The translations under genes and the position numbers were made by a program. The notes below the pieces were generated by a model. That model ran no database searches. It had not been told where the DNA came from and saw only the letters and a program-made list of their open reading frames with translations. From positions 248,001 through 312,000 of the forward strand of contig JAHBTO010000001.1 of assembly GCA_019638525.1 (NCBI GenBank): a stretch of DNA of 64,000 nucleotides, read 5' to 3'. This DNA comes from Ferruginibacter sp. Its GTDB lineage: Bacteria > Bacteroidota > Bacteroidia > Chitinophagales > Chitinophagaceae. Below, piece by piece: positions 51,691-60,497 of this stretch (position 1 is the first letter of the stretch; every line of letters begins with the position of its first letter).

Positions 51691-53529
51691 TTACCTGCCA
51701 AATAATTTATCCAACTCATCTTTTTTAAATTCAAGATAGGTAGGTTTGCCATTGGCTGTACTGTTGGGTATTTGGCAATTAAACAAATCTTCTACCAGCA
51801 CTTTCATTTCTTTTGCAGATAGCGCAGTACCTGCTTTAACAGATTGCTGCAATGCAAGCGAACGTAAAAGTTTTTCTCTTTTGCTGAACTTAAGGTCGCT
51901 GCTGAAATGTTTATATTGCTCCAGCATTTTTTCAATAGCATTTTTTTCGCTTACAGCACCCTGTGAGCCACCTCCGCTAATATCAGCCGGCGTACCCTGA
52001 ATTACAAAAGTGTTGCTGCCAAAGGGTTCCAGCTGATAACCCAATTGATGCATATCGGGAATAAGTTCATTAAGCAATACTGCATCGGCTGTTGCTAATT
52101 CCATCGTTGCCGGAAAAAGGCTTTGCTGTGTGGCAATAGGCTTACCATCAACAGCCATTGCAAAACGTTCGTACAAGATTCGCTCATGTGCATTTTGCTG
52201 ATGCACCAGGTAATAACCTTTTTCTGTTTGTATTAAAATAAAGCTATTGTGTAACTGAACAAGGTTATCAGTCTGCAGTTTAATATTAGTATTTAAAAGA
52301 GCAGGAGCATCTATTTGCGTTTCTATATTACTTTCCTGTGGCTTATCATAAAAACTTTTCCAATGTTTTAACTCGCTTTTGCTTTCAATAAAATGCGACT
52401 GGTGTTTTTTAGTAAATGTGTTGTATAATGATGATGATGAAGCAGAAGATTTTTTTTCTTCGGTAAATGGTTTAGTTACTGCGTCAAGGCTTTGTATGGA
52501 AGCATCTAATTCAAAATCGAGTGTGGGTGTAATGCTAAACTGTGCCAGTGCATGTTTTACGGCGCTTTGTACAAAAGCATACACTATTTTTTCATCTTCA
52601 AATTTTATTTCCTGTTTTGTAGGATGCACATTTATATCCAACTGCGATGGATCAAGATCAATAAAGAGGCAATACATCGGGAAACTATCCTTTGCAATCA
52701 TTTCATCAAAAGCATTCATCACCGCATGGTTAAGGTAAGCGCTTTTTATAAAACGGTTGTTTACAAAAAAATACTGGTCGCCCCTTGTTTTTTTTGCTGT
52801 TTCGGGCTTGCCTACAAAACCATAAATGTTAAGGTAATCTGTTTGCTCCTGCACCGGCACTAATTTAGAAACATAGTTGTTGCCAAGTATTTGCACAAGG
52901 CGCTGCTTCATACTTCCTTTTTCAAGATAAAAAACCTGCTGGCCGTTACTGGTAAAGGAAAAAAATATTTCGGGAAACGACATGGCTACCCTGATGAATT
53001 CATCCACTATATGCCGCAACTCTGCTGCATTGCTTTTTAAAAAATTTCTTCGTGCCGGCACATTAAAAAAAAGGTTTTTCATGGCAATGCTGGTGCCTGT
53101 TGGAGCAGCAATGGGTTCTTGCTTTATCACCTGGCTGTTTTCTATTTCAATAAAAACACCTGTTTCATCTTCTTCTCTTTTCGATTTCAGTTCTACCTGC
53201 GCTACTGCAGCTATACTGGCAAGTGCTTCGCCCCTAAAGCCCATGGTTTTAATGGTAAACAAGTCGTCGATACTTTTTATTTTAGATGTGGCATGGCGCT
53301 CAAAAGCCATCCTGGCATCGGTTTCGCTCATGCCTTTACCATTATCAATAACCTGTATTAATGCTTTGCCTGCATCATTAACAATAAGCCTGATTTCATT
53401 GGCGCCGGCATCAACGGCGTTTTCCAGCAATTCTTTTACTGCACTGGCCGGCCGCTGTATCACTTCGCCTGCTGCAATCTGGTTGGCAATGTTATCGGGT
53501 AATAATTGAATGATATCGGGCAAAATCAT
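51691..53529 (-). CDS. mutL: DNA mismatch repair protein MutL
   Basis: 612 aa. N-terminal GHKL ATPase motifs: ELLENAVDAGANEI (motif I), IDNGKGMSETDA (II), TMGFRGEALASIAAV (III), then GTSIAMKNLFFNVPARRNFLK and the DQYFFVNNRFIKS region. The C-terminal dimerisation domain (about 410-612) contains HQQNAHERILYERF at the place of the metal-binding DQHAxxExxxxE endonuclease motif; the Asp and His are not conserved here. The C-terminus also has LRSLALQQSVKAG and LVEDLFNCQIPNSTANGKPT. Divergent from the NagZ-fusion gene. Confidence 0.96.
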   Translation of the reverse strand: MILPDIIQLLPDNIANQIAAGEVIQRPASAVKELLENAVDAGANEIRLIVNDAGKALIQVIDNGKGMSETDARMAFERHATSKIKSIDDLFTIKTMGFRGEALASIAAVAQVELKSKREEDETGVFIEIENSQVIKQEPIAAPTGTSIAMKNLFFNVPARRNFLKSNAAELRHIVDEFIRVAMSFPEIFFSFTSNGQQVFYLEKGSMKQRLVQILGNNYVSKLVPVQEQTDYLNIYGFVGKPETAKKTRGDQYFFVNNRFIKSAYLNHAVMNAFDEMIAKDSFPMYCLFIDLDPSQLDINVHPTKQEIKFEDEKIVYAFVQSAVKHALAQFSITPTLDFELDASIQSLDAVTKPFTEEKKSSASSSSLYNTFTKKHQSHFIESKSELKHWKSFYDKPQESNIETQIDAPALLNTNIKLQTDNLVQLHNSFILIQTEKGYYLVHQQNAHERILYERFAMAVDGKPIATQQSLFPATMELATADAVLLNELIPDMHQLGYQLEPFGSNTFVIQGTPADISGGGSQGAVSEKNAIEKMLEQYKHFSSDLKFSKREKLLRSLALQQSVKAGTALSAKEMKVLVEDLFNCQIPNSTANGKPTYLEFKKDELDKLFGR

Positions 53530-53586
53530 GTAATTTAGAACAGCAAAAATAATACATCCTTTCCACTATAAATTTTTTTGAACAGT

Positions 53587-56505
53587 ATGCGTAAGCTCTT
53601 TTTAATTTTTACTTTTTTTATTGCTTTTAACAGCCATGCACAGCAAACAGAAGCCACCAAATGGGTTGACAGTGTTTTTAAAACCCTATCGCCTGATGAG
53701 CAAATTGCACAACTGATGGTGGTACGTTTATCTACCATCAATTCGCAAACCAAAGAAGTAACTTTTTTTGACAGTGCAGTAGCTGAACTGATAAAACAAT
53801 ACAATATCGGAAGCATCTGCCTTTTCCAGGGAAGCCCGGTAAAGCAGGCAACCATCATCAACACATTGCAGGCAAAAGCAAAAACACCTTTATTGGTTAC
53901 TATTGATGCCGAGTGGGGAGTGGGTATGCGAATGATTGACAGTGTACTGCCATTACCAAGACAAATGATGTTAGGTGCAGTGCAGGATTCGTCCATAGCT
54001 TATGATTATGGTAAGCTGGTTGCCGAGCAATGCAAACGCATAGGCATACAAGTAAACTTTGCACCAGTGGTTGATATAAATAATAACCCCAACAATCCCG
54101 TTATTAACGACCGCAGTTTTGGAGAAGATAAATACAAAGTAGCATCGTTTGCAATACAGTACATGAAAGGTTTGCAAGATAATGGCGTGATGGCTTGTGC
54201 CAAACATTTTCCGGGACATGGTGATGTTTCTGTTGACTCACACCTGGATTTACCCGTGATAAACAAAAGCATGGCACAACTTGAAAACCTGGAACTTTAT
54301 CCCTTTAAACAAATATTTGATGCCGGTGTTGGTAGTGTGATGATTGCTCATTTGTATATCCCAGCCATTGATAAAACCCCCAATAAAGCCACATCGCTTT
54401 CAAAAAATAATGTTACCGGTTTAATGCGAAACAAACTGGGGTACCAAGGGCTCACTTTTACCGATGCATTGGAAATGCAGGGCGTGAAAAAATTTTTTCC
54501 TAATGGCACTGCGTCTGTTGAATCGCTGATTGCCGGCAACGATATGCTTTGCCTGCCGGGAGATGTTCCGTTATCGATAAAAAAAATAAAACAGGCTATT
54601 GACAGCGGCAGGCTTAGCTGGGCCGATATTGAAATGCATTGCAAAAAAGTATTGATGGCAAAATACGAATATGGCCTGTCTGAATTAAAACCTATTAATT
54701 TAAATAACCTTACCAACGACCTTAACCGCAAGGTGAACATGATGCGTAAACTGATAGCCGAAAAAGCGCTGACTGTTTTAAAAAGAACCGATAAAGAATT
54801 TTTTCCGATGCCGGCAGCCATAAACAAAGGCGCTACCGATGTAGTGTATGTAAGTATTGGTAACAACAGCGATAATGATTTTGCAAAAAGGGTGCGTACC
54901 GATTACAATGCCGATGTGGTTTATTTTGATTATAACCAGGATGCATCAAAAATTACTAACCTTATTACCGATATAAAAAAGAAATATAAAAAAGTAATTA
55001 TCGGCATACATAATTACAAACGTACGCCTGCCGGTAATTTTGGTATCAGCAATAGCGCTGTAAACCTGGTAACACAGTTACAGCAAAAAACAAATGCCAT
55101 CACATTTGTGTTTGGCAACCCTTATGCCATAAAAAACTGGTGTGGGGCAAAAAATTTAATTGCCTGTTATGAAGATGACAGCATTATACAAAATACAGCC
55201 ATTGATTTATTGCAGGGCAAGATAGGCGCCGATGGAAGGCTGCCTGTTACCGTTTGTACACAATATAAATATGGCAGCGGCATTAGTTATGATGCCATAA
55301 ACGCTTCAGCAAAAAAAGGAGTATTGGATGCATCCAAACTCACTATCATTGACTCTATTGCCGAAGATGCCATAGCAAATCAGGCTACACCGGGCGAAGT
55401 GGTATTGGTTGTAAAAGATGGCAAAATTGTTTTCTTTAAAGCTTATGGCAATTATGAATATGGTAAAGATGAGCCGGTGAGTAAAGAATCTATCTATGAT
55501 ATGGCATCGGTAACAAAAATTTGTGCTACCAATATTTCTATAATGAAGCTGTACGATGAAGGCAAACTGGAGCTTAAAAAAAAACTGGGCGATTACCTGC
55601 CTTGGGTTAGGGGTACCAACAAAGAAAACCTAACCATCGAAAATATTTTATTGCACCAGGCAGGGCTTGTTGCATACATACCATTTTATAAAGAAACATT
55701 GGAAGCAGATGGAAGCCCATCGCCAACATATTATTCCAAAACAAAATCTGCTGAATACAGTATCCGTGTGGCAAGCAACATGTACATGCGTACCGATTGG
55801 CGGGATACCATGTACAAACGGATTTTAGAAAGCCATCTTGGCCGCACAAACAGGTATATTTACAGTGATAATGATTTTATTTTTTTAGGTAAGATTGTAG
55901 AAGCCATTAGCGGTAAGCCACTTAACCAATATGTAACCGATAATTTTTACCGCCCCATGGGATTAACAACAGCCGGCTTTAGGCCTTTTGAACGTTTTGC
56001 ATTAAACAGGATTGTACCCACCGAACATGAAAAACAGTTCAGGCAGCAATTATTGCATGGCGATGTACACGATCCAGGCTCGGCCATGTTTGGCGAAGTG
56101 GCAGGCCATGCTGGATTATTCAGTAATGCTTACGACCTTGCCATGATAATGCAAATGCTGGTGAACGGTGGCACTATTAATGGAAAAAGATATTTACAAA
56201 AAGAAACAGTTGATTTATTTACAGCCTACCACAGCCGTATAAGCCGCCGTGGTTATGGGTTTGATAAACCGGAGAAAGATAACAGGCTTCGTCCCGATCC
56301 CTACCCATGCCTTTCGGCATCGCCGCAAACATTTGGGCATACAGGCTACACGGGCACCTGTGTGTGGGCCGATCCAAAATACAACCTGGTATTTGTATAT
56401 TTAAGCAACCGTGTAAATCCTGATGGAGGAGTAAACACCAAACTTATGAAGATGAATGTACGTACCAACATTCAGGAAGCGATATACAAAGCGATGGGTT
56501 TTTAA
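53587..56505 (+). CDS. GH3 (NagZ-like) glycosidase fused to a serine beta-lactamase/PBP4-fold domain
   Basis: 972 aa from ATG 53587 (a TTG nine bases upstream is less likely); signal peptide 1-19 (FNSHAQ). The GH3 domain (about 30-350) has NagZ's KHFPGHGDVSVDSH with the His/Asp general-acid loop, and nucleophile Asp293 in GLTFTDALEMQGV. A GH3 C-terminal-like domain spans about 380-550. A class C beta-lactamase/esterase fold follows from about 580, with SxxK in MASVTKICATN, YSDN in RYIYSDNDF, and HTGYTG near the end. The protein likely trims peptidoglycan outside the cytoplasm, in contrast to cytoplasmic NagZ. Confidence 0.92.
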   Translation: MRKLFLIFTFFIAFNSHAQQTEATKWVDSVFKTLSPDEQIAQLMVVRLSTINSQTKEVTFFDSAVAELIKQYNIGSICLFQGSPVKQATIINTLQAKAKTPLLVTIDAEWGVGMRMIDSVLPLPRQMMLGAVQDSSIAYDYGKLVAEQCKRIGIQVNFAPVVDINNNPNNPVINDRSFGEDKYKVASFAIQYMKGLQDNGVMACAKHFPGHGDVSVDSHLDLPVINKSMAQLENLELYPFKQIFDAGVGSVMIAHLYIPAIDKTPNKATSLSKNNVTGLMRNKLGYQGLTFTDALEMQGVKKFFPNGTASVESLIAGNDMLCLPGDVPLSIKKIKQAIDSGRLSWADIEMHCKKVLMAKYEYGLSELKPINLNNLTNDLNRKVNMMRKLIAEKALTVLKRTDKEFFPMPAAINKGATDVVYVSIGNNSDNDFAKRVRTDYNADVVYFDYNQDASKITNLITDIKKKYKKVIIGIHNYKRTPAGNFGISNSAVNLVTQLQQKTNAITFVFGNPYAIKNWCGAKNLIACYEDDSIIQNTAIDLLQGKIGADGRLPVTVCTQYKYGSGISYDAINASAKKGVLDASKLTIIDSIAEDAIANQATPGEVVLVVKDGKIVFFKAYGNYEYGKDEPVSKESIYDMASVTKICATNISIMKLYDEGKLELKKKLGDYLPWVRGTNKENLTIENILLHQAGLVAYIPFYKETLEADGSPSPTYYSKTKSAEYSIRVASNMYMRTDWRDTMYKRILESHLGRTNRYIYSDNDFIFLGKIVEAISGKPLNQYVTDNFYRPMGLTTAGFRPFERFALNRIVPTEHEKQFRQQLLHGDVHDPGSAMFGEVAGHAGLFSNAYDLAMIMQMLVNGGTINGKRYLQKETVDLFTAYHSRISRRGYGFDKPEKDNRLRPDPYPCLSASPQTFGHTGYTGTCVWADPKYNLVFVYLSNRVNPDGGVNTKLMKMNVRTNIQEAIYKAMGF

Positions 56506-56519
56506 AAAATAAAGTAATT

Positions 56520-56575
56520 AATCTTAAGCCAAAACATTTGTTTTAATGTAAAGCCTCAATTCGTTTAAGATTTTT
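56520..56575 (+). terminator. Weak AT-rich stem after the NagZ-fusion gene
   Basis: AATCTTAA (56520-56527) pairs with TTAAGATT (56565-56572) across a 37-base loop that contains a nested AAAACA/TGTTTT palindrome, followed by TTT. It lies between convergent genes and might terminate both, but the stem is AT-only and the loop is long. Confidence 0.3.
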
Positions 56576-56807
56576 ATTCTTCAGGATAATTATCATATTC
56601 TCCCTTTAGTGCATAATAACCAAATATTATAAGGCCAATGGCAATAGGAGTAAAAATACCGATGATGATTATCCAGGGTATGGGTTGATTAATGTCTTTA
56701 GCGCCACCTGCTTTAATATGTGTAATAGCATTGCTAATTAAAAAATAAATAATTATTGGCGCAATAATCATACAAGTAAGTCCCATTATTTTTTTTATCG
56801 CATTCAT
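56574..56807 (-). CDS. Small two-helix membrane protein next to MFS transporter (DUF6814-like)
   Basis: 77 aa from ATG 56807. Two hydrophobic helices (IMGLTCMIIAPIIIYFLIS and PWIIIIGIFTPIAIGLIIFG) with a loop rich in Gly and Lys (HIKAGGAKDINQ) and a short acidic tail (GEYDNYPEE). It resembles the small protein I know as DUF6814 in Bacteroidota, typically beside MFS symporters; this is from memory, not checked. Its start is 41 bp after the MFS stop on the same strand, so it is probably a transporter accessory or stability factor. Confidence 0.72.
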   Translation of the reverse strand: MNAIKKIMGLTCMIIAPIIIYFLISNAITHIKAGGAKDINQPIPWIIIIGIFTPIAIGLIIFGYYALKGEYDNYPEE

Positions 56808-56848
56808 AAACAAAAAATTTAGCCGTAATAACTAACAATACCTTTTAT

Positions 56849-58399
56849 TTATTTTTTATCATCAAGAAATACAAATCCAATAACAAAACACAATGCTGCC
56901 ACAGCAATAGGATACCAAAGCCCTGCCAACGGATCGGTAGTAACTGTAGTAGCCAGCAGTGTGGCAATAAATGGAACCAGCCCGCCAAAAACCCCATTGC
57001 CAATATGATATGGCAAGCTCATAGAAGTGTATCTTATTTTTGTTGGAAACAGTTCAACCAGGAAAGCAGCAATTGGGCCATACACCATCGTTACAAAAAC
57101 AATCATTATCCAAACCAAAAAAATAAATTTCCATTTTAGTGGCGCTGATAATATTTTGCCCGAATAAACAGGGTTATTATCCAATGCTACCCAACTGCCA
57201 CCATCATTATCTATACCGCTAGTATCAGCAATTTTTTCGGTAAACTGTATTCCTTCTTTTAACAGCCAGGTATTTGTAGTATGTGTTATCACCAAAATAC
57301 CTGTACTGGTTTTTAAACTGTCTCTTTTAATATAAGGATTTTTTTGCCCGGCCAGTTTTACATAACTGCGACCTTCGGCTCTTTGCATCCATTCCTTTCC
57401 GTTAGTATCATTTAAAAAAGTATTAAATATAGGCCTGTAAAAAATTACCCCCAGTAACATACCCGTAAGCATTATCCATTTTCTACCCGTTTTATCGCTC
57501 AGCCATCCAAAAAATAAAAAAAAAGGTGTAGCTAATGCAATAGCCCATAATACTATTTCACGGTTTTGTATAAAATCAAGTTTAACGGAATGCTCTAAAA
57601 AACTTTGTGTATAAAACTGGCTGGTGTACCAAATCACGCCTTGTCCCATTACGGCGCCAAACAAAGCCAGCAATACCATTTTAAAATTTTCTTTATGCCC
57701 AAAACTTTCTTTAATTGGGTTGGCAGATGTTGTACCTTCTTTTTTTAAGATTTCAAATAAAGGCGATTCTTTCATTTTTAACCGGATATAGATTGAAACC
57801 CCTACCAGCAATATAGAGATCCAGAATGGGTATCGCCATCCGCCCCATTCGCTATTAAACGCAGCATCGCTCATATTGGATTTTACCAGTAATATTATTG
57901 CCAGTGCCACAAATAAACCCAACGTAGCTGTGGTTTGTATCCAGCTTGTATAAAATCCTCTTTTGTTATTAGGTGCATGCTCGGCTACATAAGTGGCAGC
58001 GCCGCCATACTCGCCGCCAAGTGCAAGGCCCTGTACCAACCTTAGTAATAAAACAAGTAAGGGTGCAGCCATACCTATTGATTTATAGCCCGGCACCAGG
58101 CCAATTAAAAATGTAGCGCTGCCCATTAAAACAAGCGTAAGTAAAAAAGTATATTTTCTTCCTATAAGATCGCCCAGCCTTCCAAAAACCAATGCCCCAA
58201 ACGGACGCACTAAAAAACCTGCGGCAAAAATGGCAAGCGTACTCAATAAAGCCGCCGTACTGTTTCCATCGGGAAAAAACTGCATGGAAATAGTTTTAGC
58301 CAGCATACCAAAAATGTAAAAATCGTACCACTCAATAAGCGTACCTAAAGAAGAAGAAATAATTATTTTACCGATCGCTTTTTCGGTTGAAGAGGACAT
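56849..58399 (-). CDS. MFS transporter (metabolite:H+ symporter type) with large periplasmic loop
   Basis: 516 aa from ATG 58399 (an in-frame TTG six bases upstream is not needed). Twelve-helix pattern of the ProP/ShiA-like symporter family: GTLIEWYDFYIFG in helix 1, FGRLGDLIGRKYTF in loop 2-3, RLVQGLALGGEYGGAATYV in helix 4, and GWLSDKTGRKWI in loop 8-9. About 95 residues (328-423) lie between helices 9 and 10, predicted periplasmic and not part of the basic fold. The divergent neighbour is acs, which points to acetate or another short carboxylate as substrate (inference). Confidence 0.88.
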   Translation of the reverse strand: MSSSTEKAIGKIIISSSLGTLIEWYDFYIFGMLAKTISMQFFPDGNSTAALLSTLAIFAAGFLVRPFGALVFGRLGDLIGRKYTFLLTLVLMGSATFLIGLVPGYKSIGMAAPLLVLLLRLVQGLALGGEYGGAATYVAEHAPNNKRGFYTSWIQTTATLGLFVALAIILLVKSNMSDAAFNSEWGGWRYPFWISILLVGVSIYIRLKMKESPLFEILKKEGTTSANPIKESFGHKENFKMVLLALFGAVMGQGVIWYTSQFYTQSFLEHSVKLDFIQNREIVLWAIALATPFFLFFGWLSDKTGRKWIMLTGMLLGVIFYRPIFNTFLNDTNGKEWMQRAEGRSYVKLAGQKNPYIKRDSLKTSTGILVITHTTNTWLLKEGIQFTEKIADTSGIDNDGGSWVALDNNPVYSGKILSAPLKWKFIFLVWIMIVFVTMVYGPIAAFLVELFPTKIRYTSMSLPYHIGNGVFGGLVPFIATLLATTVTTDPLAGLWYPIAVAALCFVIGFVFLDDKK

Positions 58400-58479
58400 A
58401 AACAATATTTATAAAATTTTTTATGGTACAGTAATCATAAATATATTAAATTGTAAGTAAAGTAAACAAACAGATCATT

Positions 58480-60417
58480 ATGTATTATCCTTATCAGATT
58501 ACATCGCTGCAGCAATACCAGGAAGCTTATAAAAAAAGTATTGAAGACCCCGAAGGTTTTTGGGGAAGCATTGCTGAAAATTTTTTTTGGCGAAAAAAAT
58601 GGGACAAAGTTTTGCAATGGAATTTTAATGAGCCAAAAACAGAATGGTTTATCAATGCAAAACTTAACATTACGGAAAACTGTATTGACCGACATTTGGC
58701 AACCATGGCCGATAAGCCTGCCATTATATGGGAACCAAATAATCCAGAAGAAAGAACAAGAACCGTTACCTATGCAAGGTTGCACAAAAGGGTATGCCAG
58801 TTTGCACAGGTTTTAAAAAACAATGGAGTAAAAAAAGGCGACCGTGTTTGCATATACATGGGCATGGTGCCTGAGCTTGCTTATGCAGTGTTGGGTTGTG
58901 CCAGAATTGGCGCTATACACAGCGTGGTATTTGGCGGTTTTAGTGCACAAAGCATTGCCGACCGTTTGGAAGATGCCAACGTAGAATATATTGTAACCTG
59001 TGATGGCGCATACCGTGGCGCCAAAGACATTCCGCTTAAATCAATTATTGATGATGCATTGATTGGTAACAAAACTGTTAAACGAGTAATTGTTTATACA
59101 AGAACAAGAACACCAATTAGTATGATAAAAGGAAGGGATGTATGGTGGGAAGATGAGATGCTTTATGCTGAAGAGCAATTGGAAAAAAACGGAACACTAG
59201 ATTTTCCTGCGCAGGAAATGGATGCTGAAGACCCTTTGTTTATTTTATACACTTCAGGATCTACAGGAAAACCAAAAGGAGTGGTACACAGCAGTGCAGG
59301 TTATATGCTTTGGACCAATTATACTTTTGTAAATGTTTTTCAGTATAAACCCGGCGATGTTTTTTTCTGCACAGCAGATATAGGCTGGATTACCGGCCAT
59401 AGTTATATAGTGTATGGCCCATTAAGCGCCGGCGCCACATCGCTGATGTTTGAAGGCATACCCACCTGGCCCGATGCAGGAAGGTTTTGGGATATAGTTG
59501 ACAAATACAAAGTGAATACATTATACACGGCGCCAACAGCCATTCGCAGTTTGATGAGTTATGGTTTGGATCCGATTAAAGGAAAAGACCTTTCATCATT
59601 AAAAGTTTTAGGTACCGTGGGCGAACCTATTAATGAAGAAGCATGGCATTGGTATGATGAAAACATAGGAAAGAAAAAATGCCCGATTGTAGATACATGG
59701 TGGCAAACAGAAACCGGTGGTATATTAATTTCAAACTTTGCAGGCATTACTCCATCAAGGCCGGGTTGGGCTACACTACCAATGCCGGGCGTGCAGCCTC
59801 TGTTATTAAACGAACATGGCTCGCCTGCCAATGATCCTGATGGTGAAAACATTGCAACGGGCAATCTTTGCATGGCCGCACCATGGCCGGGTATTTTCAG
59901 AACAACTTATGGTGATCATGAAAGGTATAAGTCGAATTATTTTGCAGCTTACCCCGGATTATATTTTACGGGCGATGGCGCTTTGAAAGATGCTGAAGGT
60001 TTTTACAGGATAACAGGCAGAGTTGATGATGTATTGAATGTAAGCGGCCACCGCATTGGCACTGCCGAAGTGGAAAATGCCATCAACATGCACGCCGGTG
60101 TGGTGGAAAGCGCCGTGGTTGGTTTTCCGCACGATGTAAAAGGGCAGGGCATTTATGCCTATGTAATTATGAGCCATAAACATGGCGATGATGAACAAAG
60201 CAAAAAAGATATTTTGCAAACAGTTACAAGGGTGATAGGCTCTATTGCCAAACCAGATAAAATACAATTTGTAAACGGACTGCCAAAAACACGTAGCGGA
60301 AAAATAATGCGGCGCATTTTAAGAAAGATTGCCGAAGGCGAAACAAAAAATTTAGGCGATACCACCACCCTGCTTGACCCCGGTGTTGTAGATGAAATAC
60401 AACAGGGAAAACTGTAA
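58480..60417 (+). CDS. acs: Acetyl-CoA synthetase
   Basis: 645 aa, activates acetate to acetyl-CoA through acetyl-AMP. Adenylation P-loop FILYTSGSTGKPKGVVHS, acetate pocket and A5 region DTWWQTETGG, A8 hinge GRVDDVLNVSGHRIGTAE and the C-terminal SGKIMRRILRK with Lys608, the site of reversible acetylation in the E. coli enzyme (K609). Starts MYYPYQITSLQQYQEAYK, normal. The 74-80 bp shared upstream region with the MFS gene contains no clear -7 box. Ends at a strong terminator. Confidence 0.97.
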   Translation: MYYPYQITSLQQYQEAYKKSIEDPEGFWGSIAENFFWRKKWDKVLQWNFNEPKTEWFINAKLNITENCIDRHLATMADKPAIIWEPNNPEERTRTVTYARLHKRVCQFAQVLKNNGVKKGDRVCIYMGMVPELAYAVLGCARIGAIHSVVFGGFSAQSIADRLEDANVEYIVTCDGAYRGAKDIPLKSIIDDALIGNKTVKRVIVYTRTRTPISMIKGRDVWWEDEMLYAEEQLEKNGTLDFPAQEMDAEDPLFILYTSGSTGKPKGVVHSSAGYMLWTNYTFVNVFQYKPGDVFFCTADIGWITGHSYIVYGPLSAGATSLMFEGIPTWPDAGRFWDIVDKYKVNTLYTAPTAIRSLMSYGLDPIKGKDLSSLKVLGTVGEPINEEAWHWYDENIGKKKCPIVDTWWQTETGGILISNFAGITPSRPGWATLPMPGVQPLLLNEHGSPANDPDGENIATGNLCMAAPWPGIFRTTYGDHERYKSNYFAAYPGLYFTGDGALKDAEGFYRITGRVDDVLNVSGHRIGTAEVENAINMHAGVVESAVVGFPHDVKGQGIYAYVIMSHKHGDDEQSKKDILQTVTRVIGSIAKPDKIQFVNGLPKTRSGKIMRRILRKIAEGETKNLGDTTTLLDPGVVDEIQQGKL

Positions 60418-60440
60418 CAGCTATTTATTTATAGAATATC

Positions 60441-60480
60441 AATAATAAACCGGGCCCTTAATTGAACCCGGTTTATTATT
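60441..60480. terminator. Bidirectional terminator between acs and the M16 peptidase gene
   Basis: Perfect 14-bp stem: 60441-60454 (AATAATAAACCGGG) with 60467-60480 (CCCGGTTTATTATT), 12-base loop. T-rich on both sides when read on either strand, 23 bp after the acs stop and 17 bp from the convergent M16 stop. The best-formed terminator in the window. Confidence 0.85.
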
Positions 60481-60497
60481 TTAAGCCAATCAATTTA

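Noticed and set aside
52379..53509. Several long plus-strand frames (119, 103 and 175 codons) opposite mutL
   Set aside because: They are antisense shadows of a complete mutL with all family motifs; their translations show no motif and no start context.
53578..53586. TTG start three codons before the ATG of the NagZ fusion
   Set aside because: The ATG at 53587 gives a well-formed signal peptide; the TTG only adds Asn-Ser before the basic residue.
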